Source: Pelagibacterales bacterium SAG-MED01 (GTDB lineage Bacteria > Pseudomonadota > Alphaproteobacteria > Pelagibacterales > Pelagibacteraceae). Taken from it: a stretch of DNA of 64,000 nt. Where the stretch lies: contig JACWCY010000001.1 of NCBI GenBank assembly GCA_014654455.1, positions 120,001 to 184,000 of the forward strand, in the 5' to 3' direction. The notes beneath the pieces were generated by a model. The model saw only the letters and a list, made by a program, of their open reading frames with translations, was not told where the DNA came from and searched no databases. Positions 1 to 12,503 of the stretch are shown piece after piece. How positions within the stretch are numbered: the stretch's first letter is position 1; every line of letters starts with the position of its first letter. Both the position numbers and the translations under genes were made by a program.

Positions 1-1726
<1,726 letters not shown>

Positions 1727-1860
1727 TATGCACAGAAAAAAATTCTGTGTTGAATCAAATTTTTATTTTGAACATTAGCTAATAACATTACTAATGTTCG
1801 GATATAGATATTGATATTAATTATTATTTATATTCACAATTTTTTATAGCTAAGTGTTTC
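1727..1860 (-). other. tRNA-Ala/23S spacer with two hairpins
   Basis: Transcribed spacer between tRNA-Ala and 23S. Two perfect inverted repeats are visible: CACAGAA/TTCTGTG at 1731-1737 and 1743-1749 with a 5-nt loop, directly outside the 23S 5' end, and GAACATTAG/CTAATGTTC at 1770-1778 and 1791-1799 with a 12-nt loop. They are plausible RNase III or processing stems; that role is inferred from position. Confidence 0.5.
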
Positions 1861-1936
1861 TGGTGGAGGATAGCGGGATCGAACCGCTGACCTCCTGAAT
1901 GCAAATCAGGCGCTCTCCCAGCTGAGCTAATCCCCC
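1861..1936 (-). tRNA. tRNA-Ala (TGC)
   Basis: The reverse complement folds as a 76-nt cloverleaf starting GGGGGATTAGCTCAG and ending with an encoded CCA. The anticodon loop carries TGC, so it reads GCN alanine codons. It lies in the 16S-23S spacer next to tRNA-Ile, the standard arrangement. Confidence 0.97.
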
Positions 1937-1950
1937 AGTATCTTAGATTT

Positions 1951-2027
1951 TGGTGGGCCGAGAAAGACTCGAACTTTCGACCCCACCCTTATCAAGGGTG
2001 TGCTCTAACCAACTGAGCTACCGGCCC
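1951..2027 (-). tRNA. tRNA-Ile (GAT)
   Basis: The reverse complement gives a 77-nt cloverleaf starting GGGCCGGTAGCTCAG with anticodon GAT and an encoded CCA. The acceptor GGGCCGG pairs with TCGGCCC, leaving discriminator A. It is the first tRNA after 16S in the rRNA operon, with 14 nt separating it from tRNA-Ala. Confidence 0.97.
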
Positions 2028-2124
2028 CTATGCAAGAGAAACACTATTTTAAGAAGAGAAATGAGGACGGTCAACATTACCTATGTATATTATTTAGAAT
2101 GAAATATTAATTTCATTCATCCTT

Positions 2125-3601
<1,477 letters not shown>

Positions 3602-3611
3602 AAAAACGGCG

Positions 3612-3667
3612 CACACTAGCTTCTATATAAATTCTAAGAATAAAATTTATATAATGTTGAAGTGTGT
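3612..3667 (-). other. rRNA leader stem-loop just upstream of 16S
   Basis: A long imperfect hairpin: outer CACAC/TGTGT (3612-3616 and 3663-3667), middle CTTC/GAAG (3620-3623 and 3659-3662), and an inner perfect 10-bp stem TATATAAATT/AATTTATATA (3624-3633 and 3644-3653). It starts about 10 nt upstream of mature 16S on the transcribed strand, so a role in precursor rRNA processing or leader folding is likely but inferred. Confidence 0.45.
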
Positions 3668-3734
3668 ACGACAAATTTTGGTAACCTTAACCGTCCACAC
3701 TTCTCTTCTTAAATTTTTACTTTTAAAATAGCTA

Positions 3735-3755
3735 ATTGAGCTAAAAAGGCTCAAT
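3735..3755 (-). other. hairpin in rRNA leader
   Basis: Perfect 7-bp inverted repeat ATTGAGC/GCTCAAT (3735-3741 and 3749-3755) with a 7-nt A-rich loop, between the candidate rRNA promoter and 16S. Function is unknown; antitermination or processing are possible. I saw no clear boxA next to it. Confidence 0.35.
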
Positions 3756-3806
3756 AATCCTCACTTATTTATTGAATTAACAATAATTATTTGAGAAAGT
3801 GGGATG

Positions 3807-3834
3807 CTTATAGGCTAAAATTAAGGGAAATCAA
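3807..3834 (-). promoter_or_regulatory. candidate rRNA operon promoter
   Basis: Reading the minus strand there is a TTGATT -35 element (3834-3829), a 16-nt spacer and a TATAAG -10 element (3812-3807), followed by a CATCCC discriminator that is GC-richer than its surroundings, as is common for growth-controlled rRNA promoters. The predicted start near 3800 would give a leader of about 200 nt before 16S. The rest of 3602-3936 holds only the two leader hairpins and AT-rich sequence before mepM. Confidence 0.5.
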
Positions 3835-3936
3835 GTAATTAAGGATAAAAAATCTATTAAAAAGATCATATTTTAAAGGGTTTTTTTTGATTTTTTTGGA
3901 CACCTAATCTAATAATTGCAAATCTAAAAATATTTA

Positions 3937-5229
3937 ATGTTAAGCAAAATTAAGACTAAATTAAAAAAAGAAACTGAGATAGTTGCTCTAGGTTTACTAA
4001 TATTAATAACTATAATTTCAACGACATATTATAATTATAACAAAAAAAAAATTTATAATAATTATAAAAATACAATAAATAATATTTATTTAAAAAAGAC
4101 TTTAACTCACCTATTTGACAATTTAGAACCAAAATTTAAAAAAATTGATCATGTTGTAGCACCTGGCGAAACTTTTAATAGTATTTTAGAAAATTATTCA
4201 ATTCAAAATGATGAAATTAATGAGATTAAGAAAAAAGTATCAAAAGAATTCAATCTTAATAAATTAAATACTAATCAAAAAATTAAGTTTACACTCGACC
4301 AAACAACTAATTTAATCAAAGAATTTATATTTCAGATTTCAAATACAGAAAAAATCTATTTAAAAAGAGATACAAAAACAGAAAAATTTAATAAAGAAAT
4401 TTTAGTTACTAAACTAAAAAAAAATGTTGTTTATAAAGAAAATATAATTTTACAAAGTCTATATAAATCTGCTATGGATCAAAAAATACCAGTAAATACT
4501 GTAATTGAATTTGCTAGAATTTATGGGTTTCAAGTTGACTTTCAACGGGACATAAGAAAACAAGACAGTTTTCAAATTATGTATGAAGTTTTACTAGATG
4601 ATAGAGGTAAATTAATTGAAACTGGAAATATTCTTTATGCAAATTTAAAATTAAGTGGAGAAGACAATTCGCTATATTATTTTGATAAGAGTGGAAGCGA
4701 GGGTCACTTTGACAAAAATGGCAAAAGTATACAAAAAGCCTTAATGAAAACTCCTATCAATGGCGCAAGATTATCCTCCCCTTTTGGGATGAGAAAACAT
4801 CCTATAGATGGATTTAATAAAATGCACCGAGGTACAGACTTTGCGGCTCCGATGGGAACTCCAATAATGGCATCAGGAAATGGTGTTGTTAAAAAAGCAG
4901 GATGGTGTGGTGGTGGAGGAAACTGTGTAGTTATAAAACATAACTCAACTTATCAAACTATTTATGCCCACATGTCAAAGTTTGCTAAAGGTATCAGAAG
5001 CGGGGTAAGAGTAAAACAAGGACAGACCATTGGCTATGTAGGTTCAACTGGAAAATCAACGGGGCCACATTTACATTATGAAGTAGTTGTGAATGGGAAA
5101 AAAATAAATTCACAAACTTTAAAACTTCCTTCTGGTAAAATTCTTAAAGGAGACGACCGTGTATTATTTGAAACCAAAAAAATAAGGCTGGATGTATTAA
5201 AATCAGAAAAAATTGTTGGCTTAAATTAA
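3937..5229 (+). CDS. mepM: M23 family murein DD-endopeptidase (MepM-like)
   Basis: Probable peptidoglycan hydrolase that cuts cross-links during wall growth, anchored in the inner membrane and facing the periplasm. An N-terminal membrane segment lies at about residues 16-34. A LysM/OapA-like region follows near 55-125 (starting VAPGETFNSIL). The LytM/M23 domain occupies roughly 265-400, with the zinc ligands in HRGTDF (about residue 296) and in GPHLHYE (about 378). At 430 aa it matches the family length. It is divergent from the rRNA operon and its stop shares a TTAA tetramer with the convergent DUF4167 gene. The family assignment is firm; the exact cross-link specificity is inferred. Confidence 0.9.
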   Translation: MLSKIKTKLKKETEIVALGLLILITIISTTYYNYNKKKIYNNYKNTINNIYLKKTLTHLFDNLEPKFKKIDHVVAPGETFNSILENYSIQNDEINEIKKKVSKEFNLNKLNTNQKIKFTLDQTTNLIKEFIFQISNTEKIYLKRDTKTEKFNKEILVTKLKKNVVYKENIILQSLYKSAMDQKIPVNTVIEFARIYGFQVDFQRDIRKQDSFQIMYEVLLDDRGKLIETGNILYANLKLSGEDNSLYYFDKSGSEGHFDKNGKSIQKALMKTPINGARLSSPFGMRKHPIDGFNKMHRGTDFAAPMGTPIMASGNGVVKKAGWCGGGGNCVVIKHNSTYQTIYAHMSKFAKGIRSGVRVKQGQTIGYVGSTGKSTGPHLHYEVVVNGKKINSQTLKLPSGKILKGDDRVLFETKKIRLDVLKSEKIVGLN

Positions 5230-5633
5230 CTTACTTCAGTTTGAATTTCGTCTAATTTTTCTTTTTCATTTTCAACAATAGTATCCACTTTTTTTTCAGG
5301 TGTAGGGGCTGAATTTGTTTCATCAGTTTTTGAATATTTAGATTTTCTATAACTTTCTTGTTCACTAAGAATTCTAGTAAAATGATCGGCATGTTGAAAA
5401 TAATTTTCTGATAAAATCTTATCTCCACTAGATAAGGCTTCTCTAGCTAGATTATTATATTTTTCTATTAATTTAGGTGCATTGTGATTGTTTCTTCCTG
5501 GAGATTTTCTTTGAAAATTTTCATTGTTTGAGAAATTTGGATTAAATTTTCCTCTATCATTATTAGATTTGAAACCTCTATCATTTCTTCTAAAGTTGTT
5601 TCTTCTTCCATTATTATTTCTAAAAGTCACCAT
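5226..5633 (-). CDS. DUF4167 domain protein
   Basis: Alphaproteobacterial DUF4167 protein of unknown function. The N-terminal half is Asn/Arg-rich and low in complexity, as expected for an RNA-binding or disordered segment. The conserved DUF4167 block follows (KLIEKYNNLAREALSSGD, then a segment with ENYFQHADHFTRIL). I chose the ATG at 5633, giving 135 aa, because it lies just after the prmC stop and the protein then starts MVTFRNNNGRRNN; a longer reading from 5681 would overlap prmC. The neighbour pair prmC-DUF4167 is typical of this class. The 3' end overlaps mepM by 4 bp. Confidence 0.85.
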   Translation of the reverse strand: MVTFRNNNGRRNNFRRNDRGFKSNNDRGKFNPNFSNNENFQRKSPGRNNHNAPKLIEKYNNLAREALSSGDKILSENYFQHADHFTRILSEQESYRKSKYSKTDETNSAPTPEKKVDTIVENEKEKLDEIQTEVS

Positions 5634-5640
5634 AATTAAA

Positions 5641-6483
5641 CTAAATTTTTTTACAGATGATGCATCTATCTTTTTTTGCAAAATCTTTTAAAACTCTTTC
5701 TATATAAAATCCCTTACTTTTTAATAATTTTTTTACTTTTTCTTTTTGATCAAAAGCTATTTCTAAAAAAAGTATTCCATTTTTTTTTATCAGGTCAGAT
5801 GATCTTTTAATTACTTTTCTGATTTCTGATAATCCGTCTAATCCACCATCAAGTGCTCTTTTTGGCTCGAATTTATACACATCACGTTCCAAATATTTTA
5901 AATCAAACTTATTAATATAAGGAGGATTAGATATGATTAAATCATATTTGTGATAATTAAAATTGTCAACATCTGATTTAAAAAATTTTACTCGATTTTC
6001 TAATCTCAGCTTATAAGCATTGATCTTAGATATATTTAGGCATTTTTGGCTTACATCAATGCCTGTTCCATAAAAATCTTTTTTTTCCTTTAAAATTGAT
6101 AAAAGCAGGCATCCTGAACCAACACCGATATCAAGAACTTTTAGTTTTGATTTATTTTTGGTTATTTTTAAAACTTCCTCAATAAGGATTTCAGTATCTG
6201 GTCTTGGGATTAGCACTCCATTAGATACTTTAAATTCATATTTCCAAAATTCTTTATTTCCAACTAAATATGCTATTGGCTTACCGTAAGAACGCTCTTT
6301 TATCAAACTTCTGAAATAATTATAACTTTTGTTTTGAATCGGTTTGTTCGAATTTAAAATAATATATTCTCTTTGTTTTTTGATAGCCTTTGCCATTAAA
6401 ATCTCACTATCTAACTTTGAAGATTTTATATTATTTTTCTTTAATAAATCAGTTGCTTCTAGTATTGCTTGATTGATATTCAT
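5641..6483 (-). CDS. prmC: peptide chain release factor N5-glutamine methyltransferase
   Basis: Methylates the Gln of the GGQ motif of release factors using S-adenosylmethionine, which raises termination efficiency. The SAM-binding loop VLDIGVGSGCLLL lies in the first part of the catalytic domain, and the NPPYI signature that holds the target Gln follows. The length of 280 aa is normal. It starts 4 bp after the stop of its substrate gene prfA, the classical prfA-prmC coupling. Confidence 0.95.
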   Translation of the reverse strand: MNINQAILEATDLLKKNNIKSSKLDSEILMAKAIKKQREYIILNSNKPIQNKSYNYFRSLIKERSYGKPIAYLVGNKEFWKYEFKVSNGVLIPRPDTEILIEEVLKITKNKSKLKVLDIGVGSGCLLLSILKEKKDFYGTGIDVSQKCLNISKINAYKLRLENRVKFFKSDVDNFNYHKYDLIISNPPYINKFDLKYLERDVYKFEPKRALDGGLDGLSEIRKVIKRSSDLIKKNGILFLEIAFDQKEKVKKLLKSKGFYIERVLKDFAKKDRCIICKKI

Positions 6484-6487
6484 AAAT

Positions 6488-7558
6488 TTAAAGATTACTT
6501 AAACTTTCTTCCTGTGCTTGTAAAGTAAGGCTTTCAATCATCTCATCAAAAATTGTACCCTCTAAAAATTCGTCCAATTTATGGAGAGTAAGATTGATTC
6601 TGTGATCAGTAACTCTACCTTGGGGAAAATTATAAGTTCTTATTCTTTCAGATCTATCACCAGTTCCAATTTTACTTTTTCTATCTTGAGATCTTTCTTG
6701 GTCAATTCTATTTCTCTCTAATTCATAAAGTCTAGCTCTTAAAATTTTCATACCTTTTGCTTTATTTTTATGTTGAGATTTTTCGTCTTGTTGAGAAACT
6801 GAAAGACCAGTTGGAATATGCGTTATCCTCACAGCACTATCTGTTGTATTTACAGACTGACCCCCTGGTCCTCCTGCTCTAAATACATCAATTCTTAAAT
6901 CTGATTCATTAATTTTTAGATCCACTTCTTCAGCCTCCGGTAGTACCGCAACAGTTGCCGCAGATGTATGAACTCTTCCTTGCGTTTCAGTATCAGGAAC
7001 CCTTTGGACTCTATGAACGCCGCTTTCATATTTTAAAGTAGAATAAATATTAGTTCCTTTAATTGAGGCAATAACTTCTTTCAATCCACCAGCCTCACTT
7101 CTTGAAATAGAAATCATTTCTAATGACCATTTTTTTTTGTGACATACTTTTTCATACATTTTAAAAAGATCACTGGCAAAAAGGCTAGCTTCAAGACCTC
7201 CCGTTCCTGCTCTAATCTCAATAATTGCATTTTTTTTATCTGCTTCATCTTTTGGTAAAAGAAATAATTTTAGTTTTTTTTCATTTTTTTCATGATCTAA
7301 TTTTAAATCTTTTAATTCAACCTCTGCCATTTTCTTTAGGTCGTCTTCAGAATTTTTTTCATTTAAAATTTTTTCTAAATCAACTTTATTTGCTTCAAAT
7401 AATAAATATTTTTTTGCATATTCCACTACTTCATTTAGGTCAGAATATTCTTTTGATTTTTCTGCAAATTTTTTTTTGTCTATTTCTCCAGATGACAAAT
7501 CTTTCTCCAAAATTGAGTGTTTATTTATTAACTCTTCAATTGTTTTTTGTGGTATCAT
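6488..7558 (-). CDS. prfA: peptide chain release factor 1
   Basis: Recognises UAA and UAG stop codons and triggers peptidyl-tRNA hydrolysis. The catalytic GGQ is present in [11 protein letters not shown]. The codon-recognition tripeptide region reads [10 protein letters not shown], so it is P-D-T where E. coli has P-A-T; variation at the middle position is tolerated in alphaproteobacterial RF1 as I recall it. Length 356 aa is standard. It sits between ispG (gap 1 bp) and prmC (gap 4 bp) in one minus-strand operon. Confidence 0.96.
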   Translation of the reverse strand: MIPQKTIEELINKHSILEKDLSSGEIDKKKFAEKSKEYSDLNEVVEYAKKYLLFEANKVDLEKILNEKNSEDDLKKMAEVELKDLKLDHEKNEKKLKLFLLPKDEADKKNAIIEIRAGTGGLEASLFASDLFKMYEKVCHKKKWSLEMISISRSEAGGLKEVIASIKGTNIYSTLKYESGVHRVQRVPDTETQGRVHTSAATVAVLPEAEEVDLKINESDLRIDVFRAGGPGGQSVNTTDSAVRITHIPTGLSVSQQDEKSQHKNKAKGMKILRARLYELERNRIDQERSQDRKSKIGTGDRSERIRTYNFPQGRVTDHRINLTLHKLDEFLEGTIFDEMIESLTLQAQEESLSNL

Positions 7559-7559
7559 T

Positions 7560-8657
7560 TTACTTATTTTCTAACTTCAATGCTTTTTTCTCAACTTCAT
7601 TCACCACTTTTTTAATCATATCTTCTGTTAAAACTTTTTCTTTTTGAACACCTGATAAATAAAGCATATTATTTCCGTTTTTTCCTCCTGTGATACCAAC
7701 ATCAGTCATCGCAGCCTCTCCAGGCCCATTAACAACACAGCCTATTACAGACAACGTAATAGGTGTTTTTATATGAGATAATTTTTCCTCTAAAATTTTG
7801 ACAGTATTTATTACTTGAAAACCTTGCCTTGCGCAGGATGGACATGAAATTATATTAACCCCCCTATTACGTAAATTTAATGATTTTAATATCTCATTTC
7901 CAATTTTAACCTCTTTAACTGGATCATCTGATAAAGAAATTCGAATTGTATCACCAATTCCATTAAGAAGAAGTGATCCCACCCCAATTGATGATTTTAT
8001 ACTTCCTGATATAAAGCTTCCTGCTTCAGTAATTCCAAGGTGTAATGGATATTCACTTACCTTTGAAAGTTGTCGGTATGCTTCAATAGACAAAAAAACA
8101 TCTGATGACTTAACGCTTATCTTAAAATTAAAAAAATTCTGATCCTCTAAAATTTTGATATTCCTTAAGGCACTTTCAACCAAAGCTTCTGGGCAAGGTT
8201 CTTTGAATTTATCAAGAATATCTTTTTCAAGCGAACCCGCATTTACACCAATTCTTATTGAACAATTATTATCTTTTGCAGCTTGTAAAACATCATGGAT
8301 TTTTTTTTTATCACCTATGTTTCCTGGATTTATGCGTAAACAACTTGCACCATTTTCTGCTGCTTCAATTGCTCGTTTATAATGAAAATGAATATCAGCA
8401 ATTACAGGTATATCAACATTTTTAGTAATTTCATTTAGAGCTTTTGATGAAGACTCATCCGGACAAGAAACCCTTACTAAGTCAGCACCTTCATTTTGTA
8501 TTTCATTAATTTGTTTTATCGTTGCACTTATATCTGTTGTCAAAGTGTTAGTCATAGATTGTACTGATATAGGATTGTTTCCTCCAACTTTAACTTTTCC
8601 TACATTAATAACTTTTGTTTTTTTTCTTTTTATATCTCTAAATGGTCTTATGCTCAT
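7560..8657 (-). CDS. ispG: 4-hydroxy-3-methylbut-2-enyl diphosphate synthase
   Basis: Reductive ring-opening step of the MEP isoprenoid pathway, converting methylerythritol cyclodiphosphate to HMBPP with a [4Fe-4S] cluster. The TIM-barrel domain is N-terminal. The C-terminal cluster-binding cysteines are visible in [12 protein letters not shown] and in [11 protein letters not shown], all in canonical spacing. Length 365 aa is typical. It is inside the lysC-ispG-prfA-prmC operon with gaps of 3 and 1 bp, so translational coupling is likely. Confidence 0.96.
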   Translation of the reverse strand: MSIRPFRDIKRKKTKVINVGKVKVGGNNPISVQSMTNTLTTDISATIKQINEIQNEGADLVRVSCPDESSSKALNEITKNVDIPVIADIHFHYKRAIEAAENGASCLRINPGNIGDKKKIHDVLQAAKDNNCSIRIGVNAGSLEKDILDKFKEPCPEALVESALRNIKILEDQNFFNFKISVKSSDVFLSIEAYRQLSKVSEYPLHLGITEAGSFISGSIKSSIGVGSLLLNGIGDTIRISLSDDPVKEVKIGNEILKSLNLRNRGVNIISCPSCARQGFQVINTVKILEEKLSHIKTPITLSVIGCVVNGPGEAAMTDVGITGGKNGNNMLYLSGVQKEKVLTEDMIKKVVNEVEKKALKLENK

Positions 8658-8660
8658 TTT

Positions 8661-9875
8661 TTATCTATCTAATTTAAATTCTTTGTGTAAAGCTATTAAA
8701 GCCTTTTTAGTATTTTTTTTATCAATCAATACTGAGATCTTAATTTCTGATGTTGAAATTACCTGAATATTAATTTTTTTATCTGCTAAGGTTTGAAACA
8801 TTCTAAATGTTACTCCAGGAGTTGTTATCATTCCAACACCAATTATTGAAATTTTAGAAACTCCTTTCTCAAATAATAATTTTCTAAAACTTATACTTTT
8901 ATTACTTATTATTATTTTTTTTGTTTTATTTAAGTCATCACTTTTAATTGTAAAAGTCAAATCAGTTTCTTTTCCATTTGCAGAAATATTTTGAACTACC
9001 ATATCAACATTTATTAAATTTTTAGACAATGGTTTAAAAATAGATGCAGCTACACCTGGACGATCTTTTACTCCGATTAGACTTACTTTTGCATCATTAA
9101 GTGTGGAAGAAATTCCAGTAATTATTTTTTGATTAATAATATTGGCTCTTTTTGTTATTAATGTTCCTGGTTTATTTATAAACGACGACTTTACTTCAAT
9201 ATCTATTCTATTTAATCTTGCATCTTGAATTGAAACTGGCTGCATTACTTTAGCTCCTAGTGATGCCATTTCTAACATTTCCTCGTAAGAAATTACTTTT
9301 ATTTTTTTTGCTTTTTTTAATTTGTTTGGGTCAGTTGTGTATACTCCCTCAACATCAGTATAAATTATACATCTTGCTGCTTTAAAAAACTTTGCAATCA
9401 TGATTGCACTTGCGTCTGAACCTCCTCTTCCAATTGTTGTTATTCTTTCTTTGTTATTAATTCCTTGAAAACCAGTTATAATTGGCACTCCTCCTTCTTT
9501 AATGTATTTGAGTATTTTATTTTTATTTATATAATCAATCCTAGAATTTTTGTTTAGCCCATTAGTTAATATCGGTATTTGCCATGCTAACCATGATCTA
9601 GATTTTAAACCTTGGTGAATTAATCTACCTGCAATTAATGAGCAAGCAACTTGTTCTCCAGAAGAAACAAGTACATCATATTCTTCTTCAGAAAAATTAT
9701 CACTAATTTCTCTAGATTTTTTTATTAACTCATTTGTCACACCACTCATTGCTGATGTGACAACAATGACTTGATATTTCTTTTTTTTATAATCATAGAT
9801 TATCTTGGCAACTTTTTTGATTTTCTCAATTGTTCCAACCGAAGTACCACCAAATTTTAAAACTACAATTTTCAC
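8661..9875 (-). CDS. lysC: aspartate kinase
   Basis: First step of the aspartate family (lysine, threonine, methionine). The N-terminal kinase signature KFGGTSVG is at residues 7-14, with TTIGRGGSDASA in the catalytic domain. Two ACT domains follow, starting near residues 265 and 340, and these normally give feedback control by lysine and/or threonine. At 404 aa it is a monofunctional enzyme. First gene of the minus-strand operon; ubiG is divergent with a 67-bp gap that should hold both promoters. Confidence 0.95.
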   Translation of the reverse strand: MKIVVLKFGGTSVGTIEKIKKVAKIIYDYKKKKYQVIVVTSAMSGVTNELIKKSREISDNFSEEEYDVLVSSGEQVACSLIAGRLIHQGLKSRSWLAWQIPILTNGLNKNSRIDYINKNKILKYIKEGGVPIITGFQGINNKERITTIGRGGSDASAIMIAKFFKAARCIIYTDVEGVYTTDPNKLKKAKKIKVISYEEMLEMASLGAKVMQPVSIQDARLNRIDIEVKSSFINKPGTLITKRANIINQKIITGISSTLNDAKVSLIGVKDRPGVAASIFKPLSKNLINVDMVVQNISANGKETDLTFTIKSDDLNKTKKIIISNKSISFRKLLFEKGVSKISIIGVGMITTPGVTFRMFQTLADKKINIQVISTSEIKISVLIDKKNTKKALIALHKEFKLDR

Positions 9876-9942
9876 GATAAATTATTCTCTAATAATTAAA
9901 TATATTGATAAAATACATGTTGATTATAAAGTCAACTCACTA

Positions 9943-10671
9943 ATGAAAATTAACACAATAAATAAAAAAGAAATAGAAAAATTTTCAAAAATTGCTGAAG
10001 AATGGTGGGATCCATCAGGTAAATTTAAACCATTACACAAATTTAATCCTATAAGGATTTCTTACATTAAAGATAATATTATTAGCACTTTTAAACTTAG
10101 AAATAAAAAAAAACCATTAGATAAAGTTAAAATTTTAGATATAGGCTGCGGCGGTGGCTTGTTGTCAGAGCCAATGAGTAGATTAGGTGCAGATGTTGTG
10201 GGTATAGATGCATCTGATAAAAATATCAATGTTGCTAAATTACATGCAAAAAAAAATAAACTAAATATCAAATATTACTGTGCTTCACCGGAGAAGTTTA
10301 ATAATCAAATAAAATTTGATGTAATTCTTAATATGGAAATAGTTGAACATGTTTCAGATATAAATTTTTTCCTTCAATCTTGTTCTAAATTATTAAAAAA
10401 AAACGGAATTATGTTTGTTGCGACACTTAATAAAACATTAAAATCTTATTTATTTGCAATAGTTGGTGCCGAGTATATTTTAAGATGGTTGCCAATTGGA
10501 ACTCATGAATGGGAAAATTTTGTAAAACCAGAAGACTTAATTAAAATTTTAAAAAAAAATAATTTAAATTTAGATAAACTAGATGGTATGAAGTTCGATT
10601 TAATTCAAAATAAGTGGGATATGAGTTCAGATAAATCAGTAAATTATATTGGGAAATTTATAAAAAGTTAA
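9943..10671 (+). CDS. ubiG: ubiquinone biosynthesis O-methyltransferase
   Basis: S-adenosylmethionine-dependent methyltransferase acting at both O-methylation steps of ubiquinone synthesis. Motif I is KILDIGCGGGLLSEP and the UbiG-type N-terminus EKFSKIAEEWWDPSGKF is intact. I chose ATG 9943, giving 242 aa, equal to family length; an upstream in-frame start would add 46 residues that overlap lysC and match nothing. The stop shares TTAA with the convergent DUF1178 gene. Confidence 0.95.
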   Translation: MKINTINKKEIEKFSKIAEEWWDPSGKFKPLHKFNPIRISYIKDNIISTFKLRNKKKPLDKVKILDIGCGGGLLSEPMSRLGADVVGIDASDKNINVAKLHAKKNKLNIKYYCASPEKFNNQIKFDVILNMEIVEHVSDINFFLQSCSKLLKKNGIMFVATLNKTLKSYLFAIVGAEYILRWLPIGTHEWENFVKPEDLIKILKKNNLNLDKLDGMKFDLIQNKWDMSSDKSVNYIGKFIKS

Positions 10672-11096
10672 TTATTCTTATCTTTTATCCAGGGAATTGT
10701 TTTAGTTTCTATTCCTTCCTCTCTTAATTCTTTAAGCTCATTTTCAGAAGCAGTTCCATATATTCCCTTTGTTCTTTTCTGTTTGTTATAGTGAATAGAC
10801 CTTGCTTCATAAGTAAAATTATTTCCAACATATTCAAAATTTTTTTTTATAAATTTTTGAAATTTTTGAATAGTTTTATCAATTTTTTTAAATCTTATTT
10901 TTTTATCTTCAGTTTCACTCACACTTTTATTATTAATCAATTTAGGTGACATTAAAGTTTTATCAACTTTTTTGGAATTACATTGATGACAAACTAAATA
11001 TTTTTTTTTTTTAAGTTTTTCATATTCCTGGGATGACGCAAACCAACTATCAAAACATAAATTACAGTTTTTACAAATTAATTTATATTTAATCAT
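10668..11096 (-). CDS. DUF1178 family protein
   Basis: Small alphaproteobacterial protein of unknown function. The N-terminus MIKYKLICKNCNLCFDSWF and the later CHQCNSKKVDKTLMSPKL place four cysteines in a zinc-ribbon-like C-x2-C ... C-x2-C arrangement, followed by the family's conserved LMSP. The C-terminal half includes the conserved GIYGTAS and the final acidic block. Length 142 aa is usual. It lies 40 bp downstream of argJ on the same strand and ends overlapping ubiG by 4 bp. Confidence 0.85.
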   Translation of the reverse strand: MIKYKLICKNCNLCFDSWFASSQEYEKLKKKKYLVCHQCNSKKVDKTLMSPKLINNKSVSETEDKKIRFKKIDKTIQKFQKFIKKNFEYVGNNFTYEARSIHYNKQKRTKGIYGTASENELKELREEGIETKTIPWIKDKNN

Positions 11097-11136
11097 CTTT
11101 CTTATCTAATAATCTTTATTAAAAATTCAATATTAA

Positions 11137-12438
11137 CTAAGTTCTATAATCAGCATTAATATCTATATATTTTTTTGTTAGATCCATTGTGTAACTCGTA
11201 AAATTTTTTGTTCCTGATGAAATATCCACTTCTATCTCTATGGTATCATTTGTCATATACTCTGAAGTATTATGTTCATTGTAGCTTGTGTGTAGCTTAC
11301 CATTCTGAACAATTACTAAATCACCAAATTTTATAGATAATTTATTTAAATTAATTAATGATCCTGATTTACCTATTGCCATAATAATTCTTCCCCAATT
11401 AGGATCCTCTCCTGCAATTGCAGTTTTAACTAGTGATGAATTTGCTATTGAAAAAGCAATTTTTTTAGCATCATTTTCGGATTTACAATTTCTAACTTTA
11501 ATGGATATAAATTTAGAAGCACCCTCTCCATCTGCTACTACTCTTTTTGCTAAATTAAGTAAAACTTTATTTAAAGCTTCATCAAAATGTTTAATCTTTT
11601 CATCATTAAAATTTTTAATTTTAGCATGCTTTGCTTTTCCGGTTGAGAAAATTGCAACCATATCATTTGTGCTAGTGTCGCCATCACAAGTTATTGCATT
11701 AAATGTAGTGGAAATATTTTTTTTTAAAATTTTTTTAAGCACTTCACTAGGAATTTCTGCATCAGTAAAAACATATCCTAGAGTTGTCGCCATGTTTGGA
11801 TGTATCATTCCTGAGCCTTTTGCTATTCCATAGATTTTTATTTTAGTGCTTCCAATTTCACATACTTCCATTGACATCTTTGGTTGGGTATCAGTTGTCA
11901 TAATTCCTAAAGCTGCTTTCATCCAGATATACTTATTTTGCGTATATTTAATATTGTCAACTAAATCGTTAATTTTATTTTTGATCTTTTCTTCTGGAAA
12001 TATTTCACCAATAGTGCCTGTGCATCCAAAGATAATTTCTTTTGTTTTAATTTTTTTTGGTAGATCCTCATCGTTTTTTTGTTTTTCAGATAATTTTTCA
12101 GAAGTAATTTCTGCTATCTTTTCCAAACTTCGATATCCTTGTTTCCCAGTAAAACAATTTGCGTTTCTCGTATTTACTATTAAAGAATATATTCTTTTTG
12201 ATTTTTGATCTAAATTCCATTTAATATTTTCAGATATTATTTTTGATTGCGTATAAACTGAGGCATAATTTGCACCTTCTCTAAAATAAAACATTACCAA
12301 GTCATCTCTCTGATTATTATATAAATTTGCAGAAACTGTTGAGATTGATAATCCATCAATATGATCTAAGTCCTGAAATTCACTCATTCTCTTATTTTTT
12401 GTTTTTGATGTTAGGAAATTAGTAAAATTTATACCCAT
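11137..12438 (-). CDS. argJ: glutamate N-acetyltransferase / amino-acid N-acetyltransferase
   Basis: Ornithine acetyltransferase of the cyclic arginine pathway: it moves acetyl from N-acetylornithine to glutamate and may also use acetyl-CoA. The precursor self-cleaves before the nucleophilic Thr, seen here as HPNMA-TTLGY with Thr218. TTDTQPK and the C-terminal YRT are conserved. The usual NTGNAN segment reads NTRNANCFTG near residue 90. Together with argB, argD and argF in this window it gives most of the ornithine/arginine route. Confidence 0.93.
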   Translation of the reverse strand: MGINFTNFLTSKTKNKRMSEFQDLDHIDGLSISTVSANLYNNQRDDLVMFYFREGANYASVYTQSKIISENIKWNLDQKSKRIYSLIVNTRNANCFTGKQGYRSLEKIAEITSEKLSEKQKNDEDLPKKIKTKEIIFGCTGTIGEIFPEEKIKNKINDLVDNIKYTQNKYIWMKAALGIMTTDTQPKMSMEVCEIGSTKIKIYGIAKGSGMIHPNMATTLGYVFTDAEIPSEVLKKILKKNISTTFNAITCDGDTSTNDMVAIFSTGKAKHAKIKNFNDEKIKHFDEALNKVLLNLAKRVVADGEGASKFISIKVRNCKSENDAKKIAFSIANSSLVKTAIAGEDPNWGRIIMAIGKSGSLINLNKLSIKFGDLVIVQNGKLHTSYNEHNTSEYMTNDTIEIEVDISSGTKNFTSYTMDLTKKYIDINADYRT

Positions 12439-12503
12439 AGTATTTAAATTATTTATTTAATAATTATATTAAAGGTTATAAATAAATAATAAATCAAAAA
12501 CTA

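Noticed and set aside
6488-7558. PDT in RF1 as a sign of changed stop-codon reading
   Set aside because: The flanking residues are normal, genes here use TAA, TAG and TGA stops, and the middle residue of the tripeptide is known to vary.
7225-7647. 140-codon plus-strand frame opposite prfA and ispG
   Set aside because: It is the antisense of well identified genes, rich in Phe/Leu/Ile as expected from reversed Lys/Asn/Glu codons.
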